From Sphingopyxis bauzanensis (GTDB taxonomy: Bacteria > Pseudomonadota > Alphaproteobacteria > Sphingomonadales > Sphingomonadaceae), in the NCBI RefSeq assembly GCF_002205675.1, contig NZ_NISK01000002.1, positions 620,001-684,000 on the forward strand: 64,000 bases of DNA, given 5' to 3'. This document shows, one piece after another, positions 8,578 through 16,703 of this stretch; positions within the stretch are counted from its first letter, which is position 1, and every line of letters begins with the position of its first letter. The notes beneath the pieces were generated by a model. It was not told the DNA's origin and searched no databases. It worked only from the letters and a program-made list of their open reading frames with translations. The translations under genes were made by a program, and so were the position numbers.

Positions 8578-10224
8578 ATGAAAAAAGCATCCGATTTGTT
8601 CATCGAATGTCTGGAAGAAGAAGGCGTCGAGTATATTTTCGGCGTTCCGGGCGAGGAAAATCTCGACTTTCTCGACAGCCTGTCGCGATCGACGCAGATC
8701 AAGCTGATCCTGACGCGGCATGAGCAAGGCGCGGGCTTCATGGCCGCCACCTATGGCCGCCATACCGGCAAGACCGGGGTTTGCCTCGCGACGCTTGGCC
8801 CCGGCGCGACCAACTTCGTCACTGCGGCCGCCTATGCCCAGCTCGGCGGCATGCCGATGATGATGATCACCGGGCAAAAGCCGATCAAGAAATCGAAACA
8901 AGGCCGCTTCCAGATTCTCGACGTCGTCGCGATGATGGGACCGATCACCAAATATACCCACCAGATGGCGGCTTCGGACAATATCCCGAGCCGGGTGCGC
9001 GAAGCCTTTCGCTTGGCCGAGGAGGAAAAACCGGGCGCGGTGCATATCGAGCTGCCCGAGGACATCGCCGACGAACATACCGACGCGACGCCGCTGAAAC
9101 GCAGCCACTCGCGCCGTCCGACCGCGGACGTCAAATCAATCCGCGAGGCGGTGAAGGCGCTCGAAGCCGCGAAGTCACCGGTGCTTGTGATCGGCGCCGG
9201 TGCCAACCGCACGATGACCAGCCGCATGCTGCTGCAATTCATCGAAAAGACCGGCATCCCGTTCCTGACGACCCAATTGGGCAAGGGTGTGATCGACGAG
9301 CGGCATCCAAAATTTCTGGGCTGCGCCGCGCTCAGTTCGGGCGATTTCGTCCACCGCGCGGTCGAGGCGTCGGACTGCATCGTCAACCTGGGTCATGACG
9401 TTATCGAAAAACCGCCCTTTTTCATGCAGCGCGGCGGGCCGACGGTCATCCACGTGTCGTCGAAGACCGCCGAGGTAGATCCGGTCTATTTCCCGAATAT
9501 CGAGGTCATCGGCGATATCGCGAATGCAGTGTGGCAGATGAAGGAAGACATCGTCCCCAGCGGCAGCTGGAAATTCGACCACATGCTGAAGTTCCGCCAG
9601 GGCGAGATCGAACATACCAAGCCGCTGGCCGAAGACGCGCGTTTCCCGATCTTCCCGCCGCACCTGGTCCAGTCGATCCGCGACGCGATGCCGGACGATG
9701 GGATCATCTGCCTCGACAATGGCGTGTACAAAATCTGGTTCGCGCGCGGCTACACCGCTTATCGCCCGAACACTGTGCTGCTCGACAATGCGCTGGCGAC
9801 GATGGGTGCCGGCCTGCCCAGCGCGATGATGTCGGCGATGATCTATCCCGATCGCAAGGTCATGGCAGTGTGCGGCGACGGCGGATTCATGATGAACAGC
9901 CAGGAGATGGAAACCGCTGTGCGGTTAGGGCTCAACATGACGGTGCTGATCCTCAACGACAACAGCTATGGTATGATCCGCTGGAAACAGGCGAATATGG
10001 GCTTCAAGGATTGGGGGCTAACCTATGGCAACCCCGATTTCGTCAAATATGCCGAAGCCTATGGCGCCCACGGCCACCGCGTGACCAGCGCCGCGCATCT
10101 ACAGGAACTGCTGGCGCATACTCGCGATACACCAGGGGTGCATCTGATTGACTGTCCAGTCGATTACAGCGAGAACGATCAGATTTTGAACACCGATATC
10201 AAGAAGATATCGAAAGAGATGTAA
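8578..10224 (+). CDS. thiamine-diphosphate enzyme, acetolactate-synthase-like large subunit
   Basis: 548 aa. The N-terminal PYR domain has the activating Glu49 in LTRHEQGAGFMAATYGR and GPGATNFVTAAAYAQLGGMP. A central domain carries VLVIGAGANRTM. The C-terminal PP domain has the ThDP motif CGDGGFMMNSQEM (about residue 433) to NDNSYGMIRW (about 459). This is the acetolactate synthase / related decarboxylase family. There is no regulatory ilvN-type subunit beside it, so a catabolic or specialised carboligase is as likely as a valine-pathway enzyme. The ATG at 8578 follows GAGGGGG by 11 bases. It is followed by an aldehyde dehydrogenase 40 bases downstream, probably one operon. Confidence 0.88.
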   Translation: MKKASDLFIECLEEEGVEYIFGVPGEENLDFLDSLSRSTQIKLILTRHEQGAGFMAATYGRHTGKTGVCLATLGPGATNFVTAAAYAQLGGMPMMMITGQKPIKKSKQGRFQILDVVAMMGPITKYTHQMAASDNIPSRVREAFRLAEEEKPGAVHIELPEDIADEHTDATPLKRSHSRRPTADVKSIREAVKALEAAKSPVLVIGAGANRTMTSRMLLQFIEKTGIPFLTTQLGKGVIDERHPKFLGCAALSSGDFVHRAVEASDCIVNLGHDVIEKPPFFMQRGGPTVIHVSSKTAEVDPVYFPNIEVIGDIANAVWQMKEDIVPSGSWKFDHMLKFRQGEIEHTKPLAEDARFPIFPPHLVQSIRDAMPDDGIICLDNGVYKIWFARGYTAYRPNTVLLDNALATMGAGLPSAMMSAMIYPDRKVMAVCGDGGFMMNSQEMETAVRLGLNMTVLILNDNSYGMIRWKQANMGFKDWGLTYGNPDFVKYAEAYGAHGHRVTSAAHLQELLAHTRDTPGVHLIDCPVDYSENDQILNTDIKKISKEM

Positions 10225-10264
10225 TAAAAAGGTCCCTCCCCAAAAGGGGAGGGGGAGAATCCGC

Positions 10265-11698
10265 ATGAAACTCAAAGACGTCTATCCGCTCTATCTCAAC
10301 AACAAGGCGGTGCAGCCGAACACCGACCTGGAGGTGACCGACAAATTCACCGGCAAGGTCGCGTTCCGCACTGCGCTGGCGACCCCCGATGTGATCGACG
10401 AAGCGATCGCGGGCGCGGTGCGCGCCGCCGAGCCGATGGCGCGGCTCGCGAGTTTCGAGAAACGCGACGTCCTTACCCATTGCGTCACGCGGTTTCAGGA
10501 ACGCTTCGACGAACTCGCCTATGCGCTGTGCGTCGAGGCGGGCAAGCCAATCGCCGACAGCGAGGGCGAAGTCACCCGCCTGATCGACACCTTCCGCATC
10601 GCCGCCGAGGAAGCGACGCGCAATTATGGCGAAGTCCAGCCGCTCGACATTTCGGCGCGCGCGAAGGGCTATATGGGGATGTGGAAGCGCGTGCCGATCG
10701 GGCCGTGCAGCTTCATCTCGCCGTTCAACTTCCCGCTGAACCTCGCCGCGCACAAGATCGCCCCCGCGATCGCGATCGGCTGTCCGTTCGTGATGAAGCC
10801 CGCCAGCATGACGCCGCTGGGCGCGATCATCATGGGCGAAGTGCTCGCCGAATGCGACATCCTGCCCGAAGGCGCGTTCAGTATCCTGCCCGCAAGTCGC
10901 GCGGGAGCCGACCTGTTTACCACCGACGAGCGGTTGAAGTTGCTGTCGTTCACCGGTTCTCCCGGCGTCGGTTGGGATCTCAAGGCGAAGGCGGGAAAGA
11001 AAAAGGTGGTGCTTGAACTGGGCGGCAACGCCGCGGTGGTCGTCGACAAGGATGCCGATCTCGACCATGCGCTCGCGCGGATCATCTTCGGCGGCTATTA
11101 TCAGTCGGGGCAAAGCTGCATCCATGTGCAGCGTGTGATCATCCATGCGGACATATACGACAAGTTCCGCGATATGCTCACCGTGAAGGTCAAAGCCTTG
11201 AAATCGGGTGATCCCAAGCACCGCGACACCTTCATCGGGCCGATGATTTCGGTCAAGGAAGCGCAGCGCCTGAAAGGCTGGATCGACGATGCAGTTGCCG
11301 CGGGTGCGACCTTGCTGGCGGGTGGCGGCTGCGACAGCAACATGCTTGAGGCAGCCTTGCTGGAGAATGTCCCGGCGGGTAGCGATGTTGTCGTCGAGGA
11401 AGCGTTCGGCCCCGTCGTGGTTCTGTCGAAGTTTGCCAAATGGGAGGACGCGCTCGCCGAGGTCAACGACAGTAAGTTCGGGTTGCAGGCGGGGCTGTTC
11501 ACCAGCGATCTGCAAAAGGTGCTCGACGCGTGGGACCATCTCGATGTCGGCGGCATAGTCGTCAACGACGTGTCGAGCTACCGTGTTGACAATATGCCTT
11601 ATGGCGGGGTGAAGGACAGCGGACTCGGCCGCGAAGGCGTGCGCTTCGCCATGGAAGATATGAGCGAAATCCGCAATTTGGTGATTCGGCGGAACTGA
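10265..11698 (+). CDS. NAD(P)-dependent aldehyde dehydrogenase family protein
   Basis: 477 aa, full-length ALDH. Visible landmarks: Asn in FISPFNFPLNLAAHK, the coenzyme loop LSFTGSPGVGWDLK, the general-base Glu in VVLELGGNAAVVVD, the catalytic Cys in YQSGQSCIHVQR, and VVEEAFGPVVVL toward the C-terminus. The pattern fits broad succinate-semialdehyde / lactaldehyde / non-phosphorylating GAPDH-type enzymes; substrate not fixed. It starts just after a purine-rich AGGGGAGGGGGAG and 40 bases behind the ThDP enzyme. The pair could act in sequence on an aldehyde made by decarboxylation (inference). Confidence 0.92.
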   Translation: MKLKDVYPLYLNNKAVQPNTDLEVTDKFTGKVAFRTALATPDVIDEAIAGAVRAAEPMARLASFEKRDVLTHCVTRFQERFDELAYALCVEAGKPIADSEGEVTRLIDTFRIAAEEATRNYGEVQPLDISARAKGYMGMWKRVPIGPCSFISPFNFPLNLAAHKIAPAIAIGCPFVMKPASMTPLGAIIMGEVLAECDILPEGAFSILPASRAGADLFTTDERLKLLSFTGSPGVGWDLKAKAGKKKVVLELGGNAAVVVDKDADLDHALARIIFGGYYQSGQSCIHVQRVIIHADIYDKFRDMLTVKVKALKSGDPKHRDTFIGPMISVKEAQRLKGWIDDAVAAGATLLAGGGCDSNMLEAALLENVPAGSDVVVEEAFGPVVVLSKFAKWEDALAEVNDSKFGLQAGLFTSDLQKVLDAWDHLDVGGIVVNDVSSYRVDNMPYGGVKDSGLGREGVRFAMEDMSEIRNLVIRRN

Positions 11699-11702
11699 AA
11701 AA

Positions 11703-11890
11703 CGCTCCCCCTTGAAGGAAGGATACGCCGCCTTATCGCGAAGCGAACAGGCGAAGTTGGATGGGGGTGACGGCGCGTCCTTGCACCGTCGCTTCAGGGC
11801 GATAGCACACCCCCTCCGCTGCGACTGTGCCAGCAAGCTGGCAAGTCTCGCTGCCTCCCCCATCAAGGCGGAGGAAAGGCGGACCGTAAC
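11703..11890. repeat. dispersed intergenic repeat, copy A
   Basis: About 188 bases with outer complementary ends (CTCCCCCTTGA near 11705 and the TCAAGGCGGAGG region near 11862) and internal blocks GTTGGATGGGGGTGACGG, CTGCGACT and CAGCAAGCTGGCAAGTCTCG. The same blocks recur at 13930-14110 and, more diverged, at 61360-61515. Non-coding, and found only between genes. Fits a large folded dispersed repeat; mobility mechanism unknown. Confidence 0.7.
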
Positions 11891-11935
11891 AAAACCGCCC
11901 CCAAATCGTCGCTGAACCGACGCCGCTTTGAATCG

Positions 11936-11960
11936 CACAGTGTCACAAAACTCCTGTCTA
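11936..11960 (+). promoter_or_regulatory. Pho-box-like site upstream of plcP
   Basis: The stretch GTGTCACAAAAC matches 11 of 12 positions of the first part of the classical Pho box. A second TGTC follows, but 14 rather than 11 bases after the first. It ends 37 bases before the plcP ATG. TGTCACA here also pairs with TGTGACA at 11993-11999, so a hairpin or dyad operator is an alternative reading. Functional support is only the known phosphate control of plcP in other alphaproteobacteria. Confidence 0.4.
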
Positions 11961-11997
11961 GGCCGTGGGCAGCCAAAAGCTGTTTACGGAGTGTGAC

Positions 11998-12879
11998 ATG
12001 GCATCGATTTCGACCCTGCCCATCCCCGCGCGTTTTCCTGACCCCTTCACCACCGACCCGCACGTCCCCGAACGCCTCATCGGCGAGCGGCGGAGCTATC
12101 GTGCGGTGTGGGTCAGCGACATCCACCTGGGCACCCGCGGTTGCAACGCCGCGATGCTGATCGACTTTTTCGACCATGTCGATTGCGAGACGCTCTACCT
12201 GGTCGGCGATATCATCGACGGCTGGCGACTCAAGAAACGCCATTTCTGGCCGCCCGAACATAATGACGTCGTCTGGCGGGTGCTGAAGCGCGCGAAGCGC
12301 GGCACGCGCGTCGTCTATGTCCCCGGCAACCATGACGAGATGGTCAAGCCCTTCGACGGCTTCGATTTCGGCGGGGTCGAGATCCGCCGCGAGGCGATCC
12401 ATGAAACCGCCGACGGCCGCAAATTGCTCGTCGTTCACGGCGACGAATTCGACGCGGTGATGCTCGCGCACCGGTGGCTCGCCTTCGTCGGCGACGCTGC
12501 CTACACCGCACTGATGAAGTGCAATGTGGTCGTGAACCGCATCCGCAGCGCTTTTGGCCTGCCCTATTGGTCGCTGTCGATGGTCGCCAAGCACAAGGTC
12601 AAGAACGCGGTCCAGTTTATCGGGCGCTACGAGGAAGTCGTCGCCCACGCCGCGCGCTCGCGCGGGGTCGATGGCGTCGTATGCGGCCATATCCATAGCG
12701 CCGAGATGCGCGAGATCGAGGGCACCGAATATTATAACGACGGCGACTGGGTAGAGGGTTGCACCGCGCTGGTCGAGCATCATGACGGCACGATGGAGAT
12801 ATTGCACTGGGCCGAGGAAGTCGCAGCACGCGCGGCGCCGACCCAGCTTCAGCTGCCCGCCCCGGCGCGCGCCGCATGA
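11998..12879 (+). CDS. PlcP-like metallophosphoesterase (phospholipid remodelling)
   Basis: 293 aa calcineurin-type phosphoesterase. Metal ligands are visible in VSDIHLG, VGDIIDGW, PGNHDE, VVHGDEFD and CGHIHSAEM. Family-specific stretches HETADGRKLLVVHGDEFD, FGLPYWSLS and YYNDGDWVEGCTALVEHHDG match the alphaproteobacterial PlcP type, which removes phosphate head groups from phosphatidylethanolamine / phosphatidylglycerol to give diacylglycerol during phosphate starvation. It is often named as an LpxH-like UDP-diacylglucosamine diphosphatase, but the coupled glycosyltransferase favours PlcP. The ATG at 11998 is preferred to an upstream frame start at 11965. It overlaps the next gene by four bases. 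Confidence 0.85.
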   Translation: MASISTLPIPARFPDPFTTDPHVPERLIGERRSYRAVWVSDIHLGTRGCNAAMLIDFFDHVDCETLYLVGDIIDGWRLKKRHFWPPEHNDVVWRVLKRAKRGTRVVYVPGNHDEMVKPFDGFDFGGVEIRREAIHETADGRKLLVVHGDEFDAVMLAHRWLAFVGDAAYTALMKCNVVVNRIRSAFGLPYWSLSMVAKHKVKNAVQFIGRYEEVVAHAARSRGVDGVVCGHIHSAEMREIEGTEYYNDGDWVEGCTALVEHHDGTMEILHWAEEVAARAAPTQLQLPAPARAA

Positions 12880-13928
12880 GGATATTGATCGTCACCGATG
12901 CGTGGGAGCCGCAGGTCAACGGCGTCGTCCGCACGCTACAGGCAACGATAGCAGAACTACGCAAGGCGGGGCATGCGGTCAGTGTCGTCTCGCCCGACCT
13001 GTTTCGCTCAATCCCCTGCCCCTCCTACCCTGAAATCCGCCTCGCGTTCGCGGGCTGGCGCAAGGTCGGGCGACATATTCGCGCCTTTGCGCCGCAGGCG
13101 ATCCATATTTCGACCGAAGGCCCATTGGGACTCGCGGCACGGCGCTGGTGCCTGAAACACGGCTTTCCGTTCACCACAGCCTATCACACCCGCTTTCCCG
13201 AATATGTCGCGGCGCGGTTGCCATTGTCGCCCGCGTTTGTGTGGCGCTTCATCCGCTGGTTCCATCGCCCGGCGCGGCACATCATGGTCGCGACGCGCAG
13301 CCTGGCGCGCGAGCTCGCCGATCAGGGTCTCGGCCAGACGATGATGTGGGAGCGCGGCGTCGATCATCAGCAGTTCCACGCCGACCGCGCGCCACATCCC
13401 GCCTATGCCGAACTGCCGAGGCCTATCCAGCTCTATGTCGGACGCGTTGCGGTCGAAAAGAATATCGGTGCGTTTCTGGATGTCGACCGCCCCGGCACCA
13501 AGGTCGTCGTCGGCGATGGTCCCGCGCTTGCAGCACTCAAGGCGCAGCACCCCGACGCGCTGTTTCTCGGCAAGCTTGGCGGCGAAACGCTCGCGACAGC
13601 TTATGCGGGCGCCGATGTCTTCGTCTTCCCCAGCCGCACCGACACCTTTGGTCTTGTCGTCATCGAGGCATTAAGCTGCGGCACCCCGGTCGCGGCGTTT
13701 CCCGTTCCCGGCCCCGGCGACATCATCCGCGATGGCGCGGGCGCACTCGACGAAGATCTCAGCCGCGCGATCGACGCGGCGCTGGCGTGCGACCGCGGCG
13801 ATGCCGCGTCGCTCGGCGCGCGCTACAGCTGGGCGACCTGTACAGCGCAGTTTGTCAGCGCGCTGACCTTCGTTCCCGCTGATCGGACGCCCGAGGGCAA
13901 GCTCGAAAACGTCGGTCTTGCGGCTTGA
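12876..13928 (+). CDS. GT4-family glycosyltransferase, likely glycolipid synthesis
   Basis: 350 aa GT-B glycosyltransferase. The N-terminal acceptor domain begins MRILIVTDAWEPQVNGVVRT, typical of the GT4 / MgtA-SqdX subgroup. The donor half contains LYVGRVAVEKN, VVGDGP, LGKLGGETLATAYAGADVFV and the nucleotide-sugar motif FPSRTDTFGLVVIEALSCGTPVAAFP. Its ATG overlaps the plcP stop (ATGA). In marine and soil alphaproteobacteria plcP is paired with a glycosyltransferase that turns diacylglycerol into glycosyl-diacylglycerol; the same job is inferred here. Sugar specificity cannot be read from the sequence. Confidence 0.88.
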   Translation: MRILIVTDAWEPQVNGVVRTLQATIAELRKAGHAVSVVSPDLFRSIPCPSYPEIRLAFAGWRKVGRHIRAFAPQAIHISTEGPLGLAARRWCLKHGFPFTTAYHTRFPEYVAARLPLSPAFVWRFIRWFHRPARHIMVATRSLARELADQGLGQTMMWERGVDHQQFHADRAPHPAYAELPRPIQLYVGRVAVEKNIGAFLDVDRPGTKVVVGDGPALAALKAQHPDALFLGKLGGETLATAYAGADVFVFPSRTDTFGLVVIEALSCGTPVAAFPVPGPGDIIRDGAGALDEDLSRAIDAALACDRGDAASLGARYSWATCTAQFVSALTFVPADRTPEGKLENVGLAA

Positions 13929-13929
13929 T

Positions 13930-14110
13930 CCCTTTCCCCTTGATGGGCGAAGGATATGAAGCCTTGCGCCACAGGCGCCAGGCTGAGTTGGATGGGGGTG
14001 ACGGTGCGACCTTGCACTGTAGGCTCAGGCCGAGACCGCACCCCCACCGCTGCGACTAAGCCAGCAAGCTGGCAAGTCTCGCTGCCTTCCCAGTCAAGGG
14101 GGAGGTAGAT
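13930..14110. repeat. dispersed intergenic repeat, copy B
   Basis: Second copy of the element at 11703-11890. It shares GAGTTGGATGGGGGTGACGG, CTGCGACTAAGCCAGCAAGC and TGGCAAGTCTCGCTGCC, with outer ends CCCCTTGA and TCAAGGGGG able to pair. It fills the gap between the forward glycosyltransferase and the reverse TonB receptor, where it may also serve as a bidirectional terminator (inference). Confidence 0.7.
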
Positions 14111-14116
14111 TTTTCG

Positions 14117-16513
14117 TCAGAACGTCTTGCGCCACTCCAGTTCGATATAGCGGCCCAGCGGGTCGATGTATCCGGGCTGATAGTTCAGCGGAACCACACC
14201 GTTCGCATCGGTGATCTTGCGTTGCGCGTCGAACAGATTGTCGATCGACAGACGCAGACGCGACCCCTTCAGGAACGGCAAGGTCTCAATCAGTTTCGGC
14301 TTCTGGTTCAGATCGACAAAGAAGCGCAGATCAAAAGTTGCCAGATCGCCGAAGTTCAGGTCGCCCGCGGTGCCGCCAGTGACGGTGCTTCCGCTGTCAT
14401 ATTTGGCGCTGAGCCGCACGCCCATGCCCTTGTAGAACACACCGCCGTCGAGTTCGAGCAGGTGGCGGTTGCTGCCGCCGCCGCTGCCGGTCGCCGAACC
14501 GTCGAGCAAATCGAGTTCGGGTACGCCCGGACGGATCAGGATCGTGTCGGTCAACTTGTAGGTGTGGTACAGTGACACCGACCAGCGCCCGCCCTGCGGA
14601 CCGCGGCCAAACATCGCGCCGGGACCGCCGCCGCCGCGACCACCGCGACCGCCAGCTCGCGGACCTCCGCCGCCGCGCGGCCGGTCGGCGCCAGCACCTG
14701 GTCCACCAGCGGGGCGCGCCGCTTGCTCGGGCTGGCCAAAGCTCTTGCCGAAGTTCAGACCCCATCGGATCTGCGAATTCTCCGTCTCGTCAAAATTGAC
14801 CGGCCGCTGATCGAGCCCGATCAGGACGCCATTGGCGTCACGCGTCACGCGATCAGGGAACGCCGCTTCAATCTCGGGCGTCAGCAGCGGCAGGCTGTTC
14901 GACGTGTCATTGCTTTTGTTGCGGTTGTAATTGACCGACAGGCGCAGGCCTTCGAGCATCGGCACTTCCCAATTCAGTCCGAGCTTGAGGTCACGGCGCT
15001 GTTCGGCAAGCAGGAATGGATTGCCTCCAGTTGTCGTCGTGATCTCGACCGTTTGACCGGTCGCAAAATCATAATAGGTGACCGCGGGCGTGACCAACGG
15101 CGCCGCACCCAGCTGCTGGATACCCGGCGCGGCTTCATCGTTGTTGAAGCTCGCGATGAGCGACAGATTGTCGGTGACGCCCCAGTTGAGGTTTGCGCCC
15201 CAGTTCTTGAGCGCCTCGAAATCGCTGGGATTGGCGACCTGCCCGCTCAGCGTCAGGGAAACGCGGCCGATGTTGCCGATTTCATATTCGGGATCGAGCA
15301 GCGGCACCGTCAACGACCCGAACACACTCGGCGTGTCACGACCCAGCTCGGTGGTGGTGATTGCGCCCGAGCGTTCGGACTGGCTGTCGAAACGCAGCCC
15401 CGAATAGCTGCCCGTCATCGACAGGCGGATCGGCCCGGCCCAGCCGTCGGTCACGGTGCCTGACAGGTTCGCGCTGCCGCCAAAGCTTTGCTGGCTGCTG
15501 TCGAACCGGTCGCGCGCGCCGGTCACCCGATCGGTGAAGGTGCGCTGATCGGCATCACCATAATTGCCCGATAGCGACCAGCGCCAATCGCCGAGCATGC
15601 CATTGACGCTGGCAGTCGTCGTCAGGTTGCGGCTGCGGCTGTCGCGTTCGAGCGGGACGTCGCCGCCGGCTACGACGGGGCCGAGGAACGACAAGCTGTC
15701 GGTCTGGTCCAGCCGCAGGTTGATCGACGCGTCGGTCACCTTGTTCAGGCTGCGCTGGATCGTCGCATCGATCAGATAGGTGTCGCTTTCGGGCAGCAGG
15801 CTGCGCGTCGCGGAGCCGAGGCCGCGCTCGCTCTCGGTCAGCATCGTCGACTGTTCCCAGCCCGCATTGACATTGAGCCGGCCATTTTCGCCGATCGCCA
15901 GAAAGCTGCCCTCGACCTCGCTCTGGAAGCGTCCGCCCTGGGTCGGAATGCCGCCTTCGGCCTCAACCGCGATCTGGCGAAAATTGGGCTTGAGCACCAT
16001 GTTGACGACGCGTTCGTCGGCTGAGTAACCATATTGCAGCGCGACCTCTTCGGGGAAAATCTCGACCTTGGCGATTGCTTCGGGGGGCAGGTTGCGCACC
16101 TCGCCAAAGCCGCCGATGCGGCGTCCGTTGATCAGGATGATCGGCCGCCCGCCGCCGCGCCCGCGGCCCGACCGCGTCTGCGGCGCGAGCGCCTCGAGCA
16201 GTTCGGATACGTTCGACACGCCGTAGCTCGCGATCGCAGTCTCATCGAGTTCGGCTTCGGCCTTGATGTCGGTTTCGAGCTGCCCGGCGAGGCGCGGCGC
16301 GGTGACGACAATTTCGTCGCCGTCGATATCGTCATACTCGTCCTCGGGATCGCTCGACGCACTGACAGCTGGCGCGGACGGTTGGTCGGCAACCGACGTC
16401 ACGGCGGCGCTGGCGGCCATTGCGTCGGTTTCGGCCATCGCGGGCCAGGCAAGCGCGGCGCTGGCGGTGAGCAACAGCGCGCGCGCGGAAAGGGAGAGGT
16501 GGGCATAGGTCAT
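14117..16513 (-). CDS. TonB-dependent outer-membrane receptor with Gly/Arg-rich insert
   Basis: 798 aa. Signal peptide MTYAHLSLSARALLLTASAA to PAMA, then a TonB-box-like DEIVVTAPRL, a plug domain with NVSELLEALAPQ, GGRPIILINGRRIGGF and PPEAIAKVEIFPEEVALQYG, and a beta barrel ending RYIELEWRKTF with a terminal Phe. Residues about 590-638 form an unusual Gly/Arg/Pro-rich block (GGGGPRAGGRGGRGGGGPG), probably a surface loop or periplasmic turn. The plug resembles sphingomonad receptors annotated for polysaccharide or unknown ligands. I chose the ATG at 16511-16513 because a clean signal peptide starts there; the frame extends to 16600 without one. Substrate unknown. Confidence 0.9.
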   Translation of the reverse strand: MTYAHLSLSARALLLTASAALAWPAMAETDAMAASAAVTSVADQPSAPAVSASSDPEDEYDDIDGDEIVVTAPRLAGQLETDIKAEAELDETAIASYGVSNVSELLEALAPQTRSGRGRGGGRPIILINGRRIGGFGEVRNLPPEAIAKVEIFPEEVALQYGYSADERVVNMVLKPNFRQIAVEAEGGIPTQGGRFQSEVEGSFLAIGENGRLNVNAGWEQSTMLTESERGLGSATRSLLPESDTYLIDATIQRSLNKVTDASINLRLDQTDSLSFLGPVVAGGDVPLERDSRSRNLTTTASVNGMLGDWRWSLSGNYGDADQRTFTDRVTGARDRFDSSQQSFGGSANLSGTVTDGWAGPIRLSMTGSYSGLRFDSQSERSGAITTTELGRDTPSVFGSLTVPLLDPEYEIGNIGRVSLTLSGQVANPSDFEALKNWGANLNWGVTDNLSLIASFNNDEAAPGIQQLGAAPLVTPAVTYYDFATGQTVEITTTTGGNPFLLAEQRRDLKLGLNWEVPMLEGLRLSVNYNRNKSNDTSNSLPLLTPEIEAAFPDRVTRDANGVLIGLDQRPVNFDETENSQIRWGLNFGKSFGQPEQAARPAGGPGAGADRPRGGGGPRAGGRGGRGGGGPGAMFGRGPQGGRWSVSLYHTYKLTDTILIRPGVPELDLLDGSATGSGGGSNRHLLELDGGVFYKGMGVRLSAKYDSGSTVTGGTAGDLNFGDLATFDLRFFVDLNQKPKLIETLPFLKGSRLRLSIDNLFDAQRKITDANGVVPLNYQPGYIDPLGRYIELEWRKTF

Positions 16514-16703
16514 TGGGGGAGAGCCTTTTGTTTTTTCTTGCTTCTTATTGGCGCTGCAGGACTGAACCCTTGCTGACGCGCATCTTTGTCGGCGGTTCAT
16601 TTATGTCGCAATTGTCGCAACAATGTGTCGAGGCCATCCGAGTTCCACCAACGGGTCATATCCACCGCTGGACAGCATGGCGCGCTGCCCTTATCGGCCA
16701 GCC

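Noticed and set aside
10199..11938. 579-codon minus-strand frame opposite the aldehyde dehydrogenase
   Set aside because: Mirror of a high-GC gene: Arg/His/Asp-rich, no motif or ribosome binding site, and the sense strand is a clear ALDH.
11998..12879. Reading the phosphoesterase as LpxH (lipid A pathway)
   Set aside because: Family stretches and the coupled glycosyltransferase fit PlcP better; no other lpx gene is near.
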